Source: Streptomyces globisporus (GTDB taxonomy: Bacteria; Actinomycetota; Actinomycetes; Streptomycetales; Streptomycetaceae). From it: a stretch of DNA of 56,079 nt. The DNA is taken from the NCBI RefSeq assembly GCF_003501885.1, contig NZ_QWFA01000050.1, forward strand, positions 1 to 56,079, given 5' to 3'. Under the pieces are notes generated by a model. That model worked only from the letters and a program-made list of their open reading frames with translations, ran no database searches and was not told the origin of the DNA. The position numbers and the translations under genes were made by a program. Shown in pieces: positions 18,401 to 27,317 of the stretch (within the stretch, counting starts at the first letter, position 1; each line of letters starts with the position of its first letter).

Positions 18401-21400
18401 CGGAGCAGTGTCGACTGGTGGTACGCGTCGGTCGTTCCGCCCTGCTCCCGCAGCCAGAGCATGATCGGCGTCGCGGGGATCACGTCCGCCGGCCACTGTG
18501 CCGCCGGGTCGGCCGCGCCCGAGACGCCGTCCGCGGACTCCACCGCGCCGGTCGGGCTCACCACGAGAAAGGCGGCGAGAGCGCCGGCGGTGCGGTGGGT
18601 GAAGATGTGCTTCGGGGTCAGGTGGAAGCCTGCGGCGCGGGCGCGGACGACGAGTTGGATGGCGGTGATGGAGTCGCCGCCGAGGGCGAAGAAGTCGTCC
18701 GCCGCCACGGCGCTGTCCACACCGAGTACCTGGACGAACAGTTCGACGAGAACGTTCTCGACGCTCTCGTCCCCCGCCTGGTCCGCCCGCTGCCGCTGCC
18801 CGGACTCGCGCGCTTCGTCCGGGGCCGGCAGCGCGGCCCGGTCCACCTTGCCGTTCGGGCTCATCGGCAGTGCGGGCAGGGTGACGAACGCCGAGGGAAC
18901 CATGCTCGCGGGCAGCCGCGCCCCGATCCGGTCCGCCAGCGCGGCAGGGTCCGCGGACGGGTCGGCCGCCGGTACGACATAGGCCACCAACCGCTCGTTC
19001 CCGTGCCGGTCCTTCCGTACGGCTGCCGCGGCTTGGGCGACGGCGGGATCGGCCGCGACGACGGTCTCCACCTCGCCCAGTTCGATCCGGAAGCCGCGGA
19101 CCTTGACCTGGTCGTCGGACCGGCCGCGGTAGACCATGGTGCCGTCGGGCCGCCAGCACGCGATATCGCCGGTGCGGTACATCCGGGAACCGGGCGGGCC
19201 GAAGGGGTCGGCGACGAAGCGGGACGCGGAGAGCCCGGGCCGGTTGACGTAGCCGCGGGCGAGCACGTCACCGCCGATGTACAGCTCGGCGGGCAGGCCC
19301 GCGGGGACGGGACGCAGGAAAGCGTCCAGGAGGTAGACCCGGGCGTCGGGGACCGGACGGCCGATCGGCACCGCACCCTCCGGCAGCGGATCGCCGGGTT
19401 CCAGGCGGTACTCCATGCATCCCACGGTGGCCTCCGTGGGTCCGTACTCGTTCACGATGGTCACGCCCGGGTGGGCCTCACGCCACTGCGCCAGCGCCTC
19501 GCCGTTCAGCTGTTCACCGCCCAGGACCAGTTCCCCGGTCGGCGAGTACCAGTCGGACGAAGCCGTCAGCACCGGCAGGTGGCTGGGCGTGGCTTTGACG
19601 AAGGTGGGCGGCGGGGTGGCGCCGGCCGGGGCGTCGAAGTCCTCCAGATCGACGATGCGCACCAGACCGCCGGAGGTCAGCGGGCCGAAGATGCCGGTGA
19701 CGGTGAGGTCGAAGGAGGGCGGTGAGTGCACCAGCGCCTGTCCGGCGAGGCCGGGATAGGCGGCGCGGGCGAAGGCGAGGTAGCTGTCGACCGTACGGTG
19801 CTCGACGGCGACGCCCTTGGGCCGGCCGGTCGACCCCGAGGTGTAGATGACGTACGCGGCGTCCGCGAGCCGCAGCGGCGCGCCGCGTTCGCCGTCCTCC
19901 ACGCGATGCTCGGGCAGCAGCGCCAACTCGTCCTGGACGGCGGGGTCGGCGAGCGGGACGACCGACGGGTGCGTGATGAGCGCAGGGCGGGTGGTGCCGG
20001 CGCAGACGACGACGGACGGGGAGGCGTCGTCGAGCATGAACGAAACGCGTTCGGCGGGATAGGAGGGGTCGATCGGCAGGTATCCGGCTCCCGCCTTCAG
20101 CGTGCCGAGCAGCGCCACGATCAGGTCCGTCCCGCGCGGCAGCGCCACGGCGACGAAGTCGCCGGGCTTCACCCCGCGGGCCAGCAGGAGCCGTGCCAGC
20201 CTGTTCGCCGCCGCGTCGAGTCGGCGGTAGCTGACCGACCGCTCCCCGTCCGCCACGGCCGGGGCGTCGGGTGTGGCGCGCACCTGGTCCTCGAACCGCT
20301 GGGTGAGTGTCGCCGGTACGCGGGCGGGAACGTGCCCGGACTCCGCTCGCCGGCCTCCCCAGTCGCCGATCACCTGCTCCCGTTCCTCGTGGGTGAGCAG
20401 CGCAACGGCGGCGACCGGCGTCGCGGGCCGTTCGGCGAATGTCCTGAGCAGCAACCTCAGCCGAGAGCCGATCAGTTCGACACGCTCAGCGTCGAACAGG
20501 TCCGTGCGGTAGTTGAGTTCGAGCCGCAGGCTGGGGCCGGGGACGGCGAAGACACTCAGGGGGTAGTGGGTCGATCCGGTGATCTCCTGCTGTCCGGCCG
20601 CTTCCTCGTCCCCTTCCAGCGGCGTCACTCGCAGGCCGGCCGGACCGTCCTGTACCGCCTCCCGGTCGAAGGGAGCGTTCCCGAAGCCGGTGGAGGTGTC
20701 GAAGAGCGCGCCGAGCCCGGCCAGCCGCTGCACCTCGGCCAGCCCCAGGTGGTGGTGCGGTGCGAGTGCGGCCTGTTCGTTCTGGATCCGGGCGAAGAGA
20801 GCGGCCATCGAATCCTCGGGGGCGATCCGTACCCGTACCGGGATCGCGTTCATGAGCAGGCCCACGACCGAGTCGACCCCGGGGAGCTGTGGCGGGCGGC
20901 CGTGCACGGTCTGGCCGAAGACCACGTCGTCGCGCCCTGTCAGCAGCGAGAGGAGCAGCGACCAGGCGCCCTGTACAACGGTGTTGAGCGTGAGGCCGTG
21001 CTCCCGGGCGGTAGCGGTCAGCGCCTTGGTCGCCTGCTCGGACAGCGTCACGAAGGCCAGCCCGGGCATCGTCTCCGCGAAGGGCGCGCCGGGGGCGACG
21101 AGGGTCGGTTCGTCCAGACCGTGCAGAGCGTCGCGCCATGCCTCTTTCGCGGCGGGCCGGTCCTGGCGGGAGAGCCACCTGAGGAAGTCCGAGAAGGGTG
21201 TGAGGGGGCCGAGTCCGGCGTCGTCGCCGTCGCTCCGGTAGAACGCCAGCAGGTCCTGGAGGACGAGTGGCAGAGACCACCCGTCCAGCAGAATGTGATG
21301 GTAAGTCATGACGAAGGCGTGGTGGTCGGGCGCCAGTCGGATCAGCGCGAACCGCATCAACGGTGGCGCCCCCATCTCGAAGCGGTGCAGCCGCTCGTCC

Positions 21401-21738
21401 TCGAGGAAGGCCAGCAGCCTCTTCCGCCGCCCGGACTCGGACTCCGCCGACAGATCGAGCTCGGTCCACGGCGTCTCCACGACGCGGCGTACCAGTTGCA
21501 CCGGCTTCCCGTTGGCACGCAGCCGGAAGCCGGCCCGCAGGACGGCATGGCGGCGGAGTGTGGCGGCGCAGGCCGCGCGCAGACGCTCCGCCGAGAGCTC
21601 CCCGGTCAGTTCGAAGCCGGCCTGGATGTTGTAGACGTCCACCGTCTCGGAGTCGTACAGCGCGTGGAAGAGCATGCCCTCCTGCAGTGGCGTGAGGGGC
21701 AGCGCCATCTCGATCGGCGACTCGGTCGCTTCGTTCAC
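15442..21738 (-). CDS. NRPS-C: C-A-T-E-C-T non-ribosomal peptide synthetase
   Basis: A 2098-residue synthetase. C domain 1 (~10-440, HHILLDGWS); A domain (~470-980, [11 protein letters not shown] near 630, NGKVDR present); T domain (FFALGGDSI, Ser near 1020); epimerisation domain (~1080-1520, [33 protein letters not shown]); C domain 2 (~1550-1990, HHLLVDGW); terminal T domain ([10 protein letters not shown], Ser near 2059). By eye alignment with GrsA the A pocket reads D-L-T-K-V-G-E-V-G plus Lys, the known asparagine code, so module 4 should load Asn and convert it to the D form. Domain 2 has C and T but no A, and no thioesterase ends the protein. The GTG start at 21738 is placed where homology begins ([20 protein letters not shown]). 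Being last in the predicted order, it probably holds the finished chain. Confidence 0.93.
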   Translation of the reverse strand: MNEATESPIEMALPLTPLQEGMLFHALYDSETVDVYNIQAGFELTGELSAERLRAACAATLRRHAVLRAGFRLRANGKPVQLVRRVVETPWTELDLSAESESGRRKRLLAFLEDERLHRFEMGAPPLMRFALIRLAPDHHAFVMTYHHILLDGWSLPLVLQDLLAFYRSDGDDAGLGPLTPFSDFLRWLSRQDRPAAKEAWRDALHGLDEPTLVAPGAPFAETMPGLAFVTLSEQATKALTATAREHGLTLNTVVQGAWSLLLSLLTGRDDVVFGQTVHGRPPQLPGVDSVVGLLMNAIPVRVRIAPEDSMAALFARIQNEQAALAPHHHLGLAEVQRLAGLGALFDTSTGFGNAPFDREAVQDGPAGLRVTPLEGDEEAAGQQEITGSTHYPLSVFAVPGPSLRLELNYRTDLFDAERVELIGSRLRLLLRTFAERPATPVAAVALLTHEEREQVIGDWGGRRAESGHVPARVPATLTQRFEDQVRATPDAPAVADGERSVSYRRLDAAANRLARLLLARGVKPGDFVAVALPRGTDLIVALLGTLKAGAGYLPIDPSYPAERVSFMLDDASPSVVVCAGTTRPALITHPSVVPLADPAVQDELALLPEHRVEDGERGAPLRLADAAYVIYTSGSTGRPKGVAVEHRTVDSYLAFARAAYPGLAGQALVHSPPSFDLTVTGIFGPLTSGGLVRIVDLEDFDAPAGATPPPTFVKATPSHLPVLTASSDWYSPTGELVLGGEQLNGEALAQWREAHPGVTIVNEYGPTEATVGCMEYRLEPGDPLPEGAVPIGRPVPDARVYLLDAFLRPVPAGLPAELYIGGDVLARGYVNRPGLSASRFVADPFGPPGSRMYRTGDIACWRPDGTMVYRGRSDDQVKVRGFRIELGEVETVVAADPAVAQAAAAVRKDRHGNERLVAYVVPAADPSADPAALADRIGARLPASMVPSAFVTLPALPMSPNGKVDRAALPAPDEARESGQRQRADQAGDESVENVLVELFVQVLGVDSAVAADDFFALGGDSITAIQLVVRARAAGFHLTPKHIFTHRTAGALAAFLVVSPTGAVESADGVSGAADPAAQWPADVIPATPIMLWLREQGGTTDAYHQSTLLRVPAALDADLLATAVRTLAERHQSLRARLQEDGALTLDPVDPVMSRNSVRRVDVVGLAPEGVRLRIAACAREDADSLAPRAGAMLRVSWFDAGEGAQGRLLVTVHHLAVDAVSWHILLTDLYAIWQDLAAGAVPETGPVPFSMREWSLLLRAAAEAPALRDELPHWRRTLSRGRGPGDGRLADVELSPSHDVYATAGELSLTLPPDLTAPLLTTVPAVFGTHTNEVLLTALAVAVAAWRRDRSPDEGDSTAVLVDVEGHGREQMSEDVDLSGTVGWLTTLYPVRVDARIADWAPDDDPAGARLGEAVRRVTAQLEAIPRRGTGFGLLRYLNQETAAELAARPAPQIGYNYLGRQGGAGTTDWSVAPESDVLPLGADPRMPMAHVVELTAAVSDGADGPRLVTNWLWARRLLSDQDVAELGRLWFAALRALVEHGTSTEAIVARQTMPPALPREGGPLGGEPLDRHDTELAGLGARIGLPVVEALPMTPLQEGLLFHARYDSRDLDVYNVQISLEVEGRLHAERFRSACDALLERHPMLRAAFVQKRSGEPVQVIPERTAMPWYVHDLAGLDPREQADRLAAVLAADRRRRFDPADPPLMRCTVVGLDEDRQRIVLTMHHLLVDGWTTSLLLRDLLALYDHGTASGLPAPGHYPDYLRWLAEQDREKARTAWLEALAGLKEPTLVCPGTDTARIRVLPERIVIALSEADTSALLDISRRHGVTLNTLVRVAWALCLHRRTGQLDITFGATVSGREAELPGVEEMVGVFINTVPVRVRLDPSEPVAELLERLQGEHAELLEYHYLPLSDIQRTVGLGTLFDSCVVFENFPTAETLPSGPDNGLRLTDVVGHDAYHYPLKLMAAPGRQLELEISYRPDLFDAPLGQQVADRLRELLIELPGALALPTGRFLEHTPAPPAEPGQQMMCELIAEVLGRDFVSADEDVFELGCDSLTALRLAGRIETELGRPVDVESVFRCRTARALGTALT

Positions 21739-21825
21739 TGTGAGGTCTTCCCCGTGAGCGGTCGGTGGTGGCAGTGATATGGCGGCGGGTGGTGTGCCGA
21801 GGACGCCGGCGCGGCCGACAGCGCG

Positions 21826-21871
21826 ATGCTGCCGCACGGTTCGCATGCGGGGACAGGCAGCCGACCGGCAG
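21826..21871 (-). promoter_or_regulatory. Cluster promoter element of NRPS-C
   Basis: On the minus strand: CTGCC, six bases, CTGCCTGT, 21 bases, then CAGCAT. This is the same direct-repeat plus -10-like layout found before seven other genes of the cluster. Transcription would begin near 21819, about 80 nt before the GTG start. Confidence 0.55.
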
Positions 21872-21892
21872 CTTCCCCGTCCGGCCCCGCCC

Positions 21893-22693
21893 TCAGCGCA
21901 GCGTCGTTCCGAGGGCGTCGAGCGCCGCAGGCGCGCCGGTGAAGAGGTAGTCGTGCCCGCCGGGCAGCAGCCGGAGGGAGAACTCGCCCGCCGCGCAGTC
22001 CCGCCAGCGCTCCAACTGCGCCCCGCTGATCAGTGGGTCGTCCGCACCGCCGAGGACATGCAGCGGGCAGTCCACCCGCTCCGGCCCGGGCGCCAGGTAG
22101 GCCTCCGTGAGGGCGAGGTCGCGGCGGACGGTGCGCAGCGCGTACCGCAAATACGCCGGATAGCGCGACAGTTCCGAAGGAATGCCGCCGAAGCTGTTCA
22201 GCCAGGCGAGCAGCCCGGCGTCGTCCCGGTCCGATACGCGTCGGCGCACCGGGGTGTGCGGCGACCGTGCCGCGGACACCAGCAGTGCGCGCGGCGGGGT
22301 CAGGCCGCGCCGCGCGATCCCGACGGCGATCTCATAGCCGAGCAGCGCGCCGAAACTGTGACCGAAGATCGCGTACGGCAGGTCGAACTCGTCCGAGATG
22401 CCGTCGATCACCGCGTCGGCCAGTTCCTCCATGGTCTCCGGCAGCGGGTCCGTGCCGCGTACACCTCGGCCCGGCAGCTCCACCGTCGCGAGCTCCACGC
22501 CGGAGGGCGGGGCGAGACGCCACGGGGCGAACGAGGCCGCGCTGCCGCCTGCCTGCGGCAGACAGAACAGCCGCACCCGGGGCCGGGAAGCGCGGACCCG
22601 GCCCACGATCCAGGGGCAGTCGTCATGGGGAGCCGGTGCGCTTCGCGAGCCGGACGGGTTCCCTGAGCGGGTGGGTGGTGCGGCGGCAGTCAT
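21893..22693 (-). CDS. Type II thioesterase (1)
   Basis: A 266-residue alpha/beta hydrolase of the external thioesterase (TEII) family, which frees blocked or mis-loaded carrier proteins of NRPS and PKS enzymes. Nucleophile motif GHSFG, acid in GGADDPL, and His in PGGHDYLF form the triad; [15 protein letters not shown] is the family N-terminal strand. The first ~38 residues are a Pro/Ser-rich extension. AAGGGG lies before the ATG. It precedes NRPS-C with a 154-nt gap that contains a second promoter, so it can be expressed with it or alone. A second TEII gene lies at 40124. Confidence 0.92.
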   Translation of the reverse strand: MTAAAPPTRSGNPSGSRSAPAPHDDCPWIVGRVRASRPRVRLFCLPQAGGSAASFAPWRLAPPSGVELATVELPGRGVRGTDPLPETMEELADAVIDGISDEFDLPYAIFGHSFGALLGYEIAVGIARRGLTPPRALLVSAARSPHTPVRRRVSDRDDAGLLAWLNSFGGIPSELSRYPAYLRYALRTVRRDLALTEAYLAPGPERVDCPLHVLGGADDPLISGAQLERWRDCAAGEFSLRLLPGGHDYLFTGAPAALDALGTTLR

Positions 22694-22751
22694 GCGCGTC
22701 CCGCCCCTTCGGTCGGCCGACGGTCATGCGGGGCAGCAGCCCCTTTTGGGC

Positions 22752-22796
22752 ATCATGGTCCGGCGGGTGGCAGCGGGCCAGGCATGGGACCGGCAA
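22752..22796 (-). promoter_or_regulatory. Cluster promoter element of thioesterase 1
   Basis: On the minus strand: TTGCC, GGTCCC, ATGCCTGG (11-bp period), 20 bases, then CATGAT as the -10-like hexamer. It is back to back with the element for the diiron gene. Confidence 0.5.
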
Positions 22797-22801
22797 CCGG
22801 T

Positions 22802-22857
22802 CTGCCGCCAAGTTGCCCCACGGGTGCCTGGAGAGCTGTTCCGGGGCGCGTCAGACT
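22802..22857 (+). promoter_or_regulatory. Cluster promoter element of the diiron gene
   Basis: CTGCC at 22802, TTGCC at 22813 and GTGCCTGG at 22824 are spaced exactly 11 bp apart; CAGACT follows at 22852 as the -10-like hexamer. The gene starts at 22906. Confidence 0.5.
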
Positions 22858-22905
22858 CCACGAGCGTCAGTCCTGTTCCGTGCCCGAGGGGTGGACCGTA
22901 ATCCA

Positions 22906-23973
22906 ATGACCACAGTTCCGGACTCGGTGACCGGCGTGGCGGCCGCTCCTGGCGGGTCGGCCGCCACGACCGGCTCGGCCGAATCGACCTTCTTCACACT
23001 GGACACCGTCACCGCGGACCTCATGGAGGTCGACGCGATGTTCAAGGCATTCTTGAACTGGGACTACGGCCAACGCGACAGCCGGGTGTGGAACCTCTAC
23101 GAGAAGAACAAGCTCTCGCAGTGGAACGCCGCCACCGACATCGACTGGGACCACGAGATCCACTTCGGGTCGGAGATGTCGGAGGAGAGCGGGGGGAGAC
23201 TCGCGTCCTTCGTCGTCGGCGAGGGAAGTCCCGTGCCCCGCGAACTGCTGACGCAGTTCCGCTGGCAGTACCAGTCGTGGATGTGCAGCCAGTTCCTGCA
23301 CGGCGAACAGGGCGCGCTGGTGACCACGGCCCGGCTGGTGGAGACGGTGCCGGACATGGATGCCAAGACCTACGCGGCCTCGCAGGTCGCCGACGAGGCG
23401 CGGCATGTCGAGGCGTTCGCCCGCTATGTCGACGAGAAGCTGGGCGATTCCTACCCGATCAATCCCGGGCTCAAGACGTTGCTGCACGATCTGCTGTCGG
23501 AATCCCGGTGGGACATCGTCTATCTCGGCATGCAGGTGGTCGTGGAGGGGCTGGCGATCACCGCGCTGCGCCTCGCGAGCAGCGGCTTCGGGGACCCGAT
23601 CATCCGTCAGATCACCAAGATGGTCGCGAGCGACGAGGCCCGGCACATCGCCTTCGGGGTCACCGCGCTCACCGGCATGTACGGACAGGTGACCGCCGCC
23701 GAGCTGCGTGAGCGCGAGGACTTCCTGCTGGAGGCCATCCAGCTGATGTCGCGCCGGTTCATGCTGCGCGAGGTCTGGGAGCGGATGGACCTCGATGTGG
23801 AGAAGGGGCTGCTGTTCGCGCGGACGAACCCGATGATGGCCACCTACCGGCAGATGCTGTTCCAGCAGGTCATCCATGTCCTGCGGCAGTTGGACATGCT
23901 CTCGGACCGGGTCAAGAGCCTGCTACTGGCGGAGAACCTGGTGCGTCCCGAGATCATGGCGGTGACGCGCTGA
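22906..23973 (+). CDS. Ferritin-like diiron oxygenase
   Basis: A 355-residue helical protein with two spaced ExxH motifs, ADEARHVEAF and ASDEARHIAFG, and further Glu residues (for example HGEQGALVTTARLVE and VVVEGLAI) that fit the carboxylate ligands of a ferritin-like diiron centre. The family contains AurF-type N-oxygenases, R2-like oxidases and acyl desaturases or hydroxylases used in natural-product pathways. Likely roles are hydroxylation or desaturation of the fatty acyl chain or of a carrier-bound amino acid, or N-oxidation; the sequence does not decide. It is a single-gene unit facing a bidirectional terminator. The start is the ATG at 22906 (MTTVPDSVTG); upstream in-frame sequence is not protein-like. 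Confidence 0.8.
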   Translation: MTTVPDSVTGVAAAPGGSAATTGSAESTFFTLDTVTADLMEVDAMFKAFLNWDYGQRDSRVWNLYEKNKLSQWNAATDIDWDHEIHFGSEMSEESGGRLASFVVGEGSPVPRELLTQFRWQYQSWMCSQFLHGEQGALVTTARLVETVPDMDAKTYAASQVADEARHVEAFARYVDEKLGDSYPINPGLKTLLHDLLSESRWDIVYLGMQVVVEGLAITALRLASSGFGDPIIRQITKMVASDEARHIAFGVTALTGMYGQVTAAELREREDFLLEAIQLMSRRFMLREVWERMDLDVEKGLLFARTNPMMATYRQMLFQQVIHVLRQLDMLSDRVKSLLLAENLVRPEIMAVTR

Positions 23974-23994
23974 TTCCGGGCTCCTCCACCGTCG

Positions 23995-24035
23995 CGCCGG
24001 CGCCGATGCCACCTCGGGTGGCATCGGCGCCGGCG
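23995..24035. terminator. Bidirectional terminator
   Basis: A perfect 18-19 bp GC-rich stem with TCGG loop, lying between the convergent diiron gene and the HAAS-domain gene. Confidence 0.85.
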
Positions 24036-24063
24036 TTCCCGCTTCCCTCGCCTGGCTCCCGTC

Positions 24064-25002
24064 CTACTTCTTCGCCGCGCGGAAGCCGTTGACGACGGCG
24101 ATCAGGCTCGCGACCAGGACGATGAGCGCCGCTCCGGTGTAGACCTCGGGCGTCGTGTTGTCGGTGACGTCCGCCAGGAAGTCCGGGTTGAAGATCTGCC
24201 GCTGCTGGAGGATCCAGGCCAGCGGCAGCACGAACACCGCCTGGGCGATGGCGTGCAGGACGGCCAGCCGACTGGTCCAGCCGTGCGTGATCACGCGGAC
24301 CAGAGCGAGCACGACGAGGCCGGCGAGCCCGATGAGGATCGGCCAGATCCACCCCGACCACAGGTCCGGGTCGAGTACGGCGATCCGCTCGCCGCCGTTG
24401 GTCCGGTAGGGCTCGGAGAGCTGCTGCCAGACGGTCAGGCCGAGCAGCAGCGCGTACCAGACCGCCGTCAGGACGGCACCGACGCCGACCTTCTGGGGCT
24501 CACGGGTCTCGGGCAGGTCGTCGGGGGTCCAGTCGGTGGTACGGATGAGAGTCCCCTTCCGGTGGCCGGCGCGCTCGGCGACGGCGAACAGCACGGTGAG
24601 TACGGTGACCATCTGGGCGCCGACCGTGAACACCGTCTCGACGCCGGCGCCCACGGCCGCCCCGAGGCCGTTGCCGTCCACGATCTCCAGCAGCACGAAC
24701 ACGGCGGTGATCACCGGCAGCACGGTGGTCAGCAGGAAGGCCAGCAGCCGGATGTAGGTCGGGTAGAGATCGGGGCCGATCAGGGCGAGCGGCCGGTCGG
24801 CGTAGCGCGCGGCGTGCCGGATCGGATCGCCCATCTCGCTCAGCACCTCGCGCTCGACCGCCTCGGGACGGGCCGGGTCGCGTGCTTCGATGGTGTCGGC
24901 GATGGTGGTGCGCAGCTCGTCGGCGATGTCGTCGCGCTGATCCGCGGGCAGCCGCCTGACGACCTCGTGCACGTAGCGCTCGGTGAGCGTGTTCGTGCTC
25001 AT
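24064..25002 (-). CDS. HAAS-domain (DUF1700-like) membrane protein
   Basis: A 312-residue protein. The N-terminal ~75 residues (YVHEVVRRLPADQRDDIADELRTTI, VLSEMGDPIRHAARYADRPLALIGP) match the HAAS signalling domain. Six or so hydrophobic segments follow (LLAFLLTTVLPVITAVFVLL, AVWYALLLGLTVW, IWPILIGLAGLVVLALVRV, LIVLVASLIAVVNGF among them). HAAS proteins usually pair with a PadR-type repressor, as here: the upstream padR gene overlaps this ATG by 4 nt (ATGA). The role is probably envelope-stress or ligand sensing. Nothing ties it to the peptide chemistry, though it sits inside the cluster. Confidence 0.8.
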   Translation of the reverse strand: MSTNTLTERYVHEVVRRLPADQRDDIADELRTTIADTIEARDPARPEAVEREVLSEMGDPIRHAARYADRPLALIGPDLYPTYIRLLAFLLTTVLPVITAVFVLLEIVDGNGLGAAVGAGVETVFTVGAQMVTVLTVLFAVAERAGHRKGTLIRTTDWTPDDLPETREPQKVGVGAVLTAVWYALLLGLTVWQQLSEPYRTNGGERIAVLDPDLWSGWIWPILIGLAGLVVLALVRVITHGWTSRLAVLHAIAQAVFVLPLAWILQQRQIFNPDFLADVTDNTTPEVYTGAALIVLVASLIAVVNGFRAAKK

Positions 25003-25337
25003 CCATTCTCCTTGGTAAGCCGTGAGATCGAGGCGACGAGGTCCTGCCATTCGCGCACCAGTGAGGTGCGTACCCGGGAGCCCTCGGGACTCACCCGGTA
25101 GAACTTCCGTGGCCGGGACTCGTCGGTGTTCCATTCGCTGGTGAGCAGGCCTTGCTTCTCGAGTCGGCGCAGCAAGGGATAGAGGGTGTTGCCGTCGACG
25201 GTGACACCCGCGTCGTTGAGTGTCTCCAGCAGCGCGTAGCCGTACTGCGGCTTGCGGAGCAGCGCGAGGCAGGCCAGGACGACCGTGCCGCGCCGCAGCT
25301 CCTGGGCCTGGCCAAGAGCGATCTCTTCTGTAGCCAT
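24999..25337 (-). CDS. PadR-family transcriptional regulator
   Basis: A 112-residue PadR repressor with the winged-helix core RRGTVVLACLALLRKPQYGYALLETLNDAGV and DGNTLYPLLRRLEKQGLLTSEW, then PRKFYRVSPEGSRV. PadR proteins repress their own operon and often a partner membrane gene. The ATG at 25337 (MATEEIALG) is preferred over a start 24 nt upstream. It may be co-transcribed with the upstream acyl-AMP ligase gene (60-nt gap, same strand), which would put the acyl-activation gene and this pair in one unit. Confidence 0.9.
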   Translation of the reverse strand: MATEEIALGQAQELRRGTVVLACLALLRKPQYGYALLETLNDAGVTVDGNTLYPLLRRLEKQGLLTSEWNTDESRPRKFYRVSPEGSRVRTSLVREWQDLVASISRLTKENG

Positions 25338-25397
25338 ACGCTGCACTGTACTGTGCGGCACACACTATTGTCACGCGTACGGTTCGTCGAGGACCGA

Positions 25398-27131
25398 TCA
25401 GTCCGCTGCGACCGGCGCGTCCGCCTCCGCCGTCAGCGGTCGGGTCGTCGCGTCGAACTCGCCCGCGCAGAGCGCCTTCCAGATGACCCTCCGGCGCGGT
25501 TTTCCGCTCGACGTGACCGAGACACCGCCACGGGGCAGCTCGACCATGTGGAGCTCCGCGTCGCCGAGCCACTCGGAGAGAACCTCGTGGGCGGCCTCCC
25601 GCCAGCCGGGCCGCACGCCGCCGAACACCGCCACGCCGGTCGGCACCCCGTCGCGTACCCCCAGCAGGACGGCGACGCGCCGCTCGGGAATGCCCCGGTG
25701 GTGCAGCAGGGCCTCCAGGCTCTCGGCGAAGACCATCTTCCCGTTCACCTTCAGCCCGTCGCCGAGCCGGCCGATCACGAAGAGCTGCCCGTCCCGGAGG
25801 AAACCCGCGTCACCGGTGGCGAGGCCCCCGTCATCGACGCTGGTACTCGAGGCGGACCCGGTGGTACCGATGTACCCGCTCGCGATCGACACCCCTGTGA
25901 CGACGATCTCGCCTACCCGTCCGTCCGGCAGTTCCTCACCTTCCTCGGACAGGATCCGCACCGTCCTGCCCTCCAGCGGACGGCCGCAGCCGACCACCGC
26001 CGCTCCGGCGAGAGACGCCGCGTCTCCGGCGTCCGGTGCCTGCGCCGACCAGCCCTCGCCGGGGGCCAGCCCGGTCACCGCGAGGGTCGCCTCGGCGCTG
26101 CCGTACGCGGGGAGCAGCGCGCCGCGGTTGAGACCGTGCGGCCCCAGCAGGGCGTGGAAGTCCTCCAGCACCTGCCGGTCGACCCGCTCCGCGCCGATGA
26201 TCACGCACCGGACCGAGTCGAAGCGCAGCTCCCGCAGGTCGGCCGGTCTCACCCGGCGAAGGATGTACGCCAGCCCGAAGTTGGGCATCGCCGTCATGAC
26301 GGCGCCCTGGTCGCTGATGCAGCGCAGGTACCGCAGCGGTGAGCGGATGAAGTCGTCCGGCTGCATCATCCAGCCGTCGAAGCCGGTGACGACGACGTTC
26401 AGCAGGAAGCCGACGAGACCCATGTCGTGGTGGACCGGCAGCCAGCTGATCGCCGGGTACTGGGGCGCGCAGCCCAGCCACTGCCTCATGCCGGCGAGGT
26501 TGGTCTCCAGGGCGTCGGCGGAGATCAGCACGCCGCGCGAGAAGCCGCTGGACCCGGAGGTGAACTGGATCAACGCGGTCTCCGGCAGCGGCATCGGCCG
26601 CTCCAACGGCTCCGCCCCGGCCACGAGTTCGTCGAAGGCGACCGGCTCCTGGAGCCCCAGTCCGCTCGCGACCTTACGGATCTGCTCCAGCGACTCGTCG
26701 TCGCAGACGGTGAACCGGGGCGCGGCCGTCGCGAACAGATGGCTCGCGTGCTTCTCGTACTCGTCGGCACGCTGGAAGGCGAAGGGCGGCGGGATGGAGC
26801 ACGGCGTCGCGCCGGCCGCGAGCGCGCCGAAGAACCCGGCGACGAAGCCCGGGCTGGAGCGCAGCACCAGGGCGACCACGTCGCCCTGCCCGACCCCCTG
26901 CGCCCGCAGGGCGGCGGCGGTTCTCAGCACCAGCGCGGCCAGATCACGGTAGGACCAGAAGTCCCAGCCGTCGGCGGAATCCGCGTAGTACAGGCCGCGC
27001 TCGGTGGACGGCTGGTCCAGCCAATCGAGCAGGCCTCGGTTCCGGTCTCCCAACGTCCCTGTCCTCTCCCATGGTTCACGGCACTTCCGGCACACGCGAG
27101 GCGTGGCGCCGTGCCCGGCTCGCCGCAGCAT
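25398..27131 (-). CDS. Fatty acyl-AMP ligase (FAAL) for lipid starter
   Basis: A 577-residue adenylate-forming enzyme of the FAAL type, which activates a free fatty acid as acyl-AMP and loads it onto a carrier protein rather than CoA. Diagnostic motifs are [12 protein letters not shown] (A3), [13 protein letters not shown] (the FAAL hallmark), [15 protein letters not shown] and TGDAGFL; the late Lys is in [12 protein letters not shown]. It should feed the free carrier protein at 41146 and then the starter C domain of NRPS-A. The start is uncertain. The ATG at 27131 has an excellent GGGAGG six bases upstream, but homology begins later, and the predicted promoter would favour the TTG at 27053. 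Confidence 0.9.
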   Translation of the reverse strand: MLRRAGHGATPRVCRKCREPWERTGTLGDRNRGLLDWLDQPSTERGLYYADSADGWDFWSYRDLAALVLRTAAALRAQGVGQGDVVALVLRSSPGFVAGFFGALAAGATPCSIPPPFAFQRADEYEKHASHLFATAAPRFTVCDDESLEQIRKVASGLGLQEPVAFDELVAGAEPLERPMPLPETALIQFTSGSSGFSRGVLISADALETNLAGMRQWLGCAPQYPAISWLPVHHDMGLVGFLLNVVVTGFDGWMMQPDDFIRSPLRYLRCISDQGAVMTAMPNFGLAYILRRVRPADLRELRFDSVRCVIIGAERVDRQVLEDFHALLGPHGLNRGALLPAYGSAEATLAVTGLAPGEGWSAQAPDAGDAASLAGAAVVGCGRPLEGRTVRILSEEGEELPDGRVGEIVVTGVSIASGYIGTTGSASSTSVDDGGLATGDAGFLRDGQLFVIGRLGDGLKVNGKMVFAESLEALLHHRGIPERRVAVLLGVRDGVPTGVAVFGGVRPGWREAAHEVLSEWLGDAELHMVELPRGGVSVTSSGKPRRRVIWKALCAGEFDATTRPLTAEADAPVAAD

Positions 27132-27171
27132 CACCCGCCTCCCGTACGAGAACCAGGCAAGCGGCCGGTAA
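27127..27171 (-). promoter_or_regulatory. Cluster promoter element of the FAAL gene
   Basis: On the minus strand: TTACC, GGCCGC, TTGCCTGG (11-bp period), 20 bases, then GATGCT. The hexamer overlaps the ATG at 27131, so if this promoter is used, translation must begin at a later codon such as the TTG at 27053. Confidence 0.4.
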
Positions 27172-27211
27172 CTCGGCCCGGTCCGGGCGGCATTTCGACC
27201 AGCGCCGCTGA

Positions 27212-27258
27212 TTGCCGGTTCGGTTGCCTGGTTACCGCACGGGCGGGCGATGCAGCAT
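27212..27258 (+). promoter_or_regulatory. Cluster promoter element of NRPS-A
   Basis: TTGCC at 27212, GGTTCGG, TTGCCTGG at 27224 (12-bp period), 21 bases, then CAGCAT at 27253. The NRPS-A ATG is at 27318. The 10-bp TTGCCTGGTT is also an inverted repeat of AACCAGGCAA at 27151-27160, which belongs to the opposite promoter. Confidence 0.55.
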
Positions 27259-27317
27259 CGTCGCGAGATCCGGGCCTCCAGGCTCGCGGGGATGCACGAG
27301 AGAGCGGTTACGACCCG

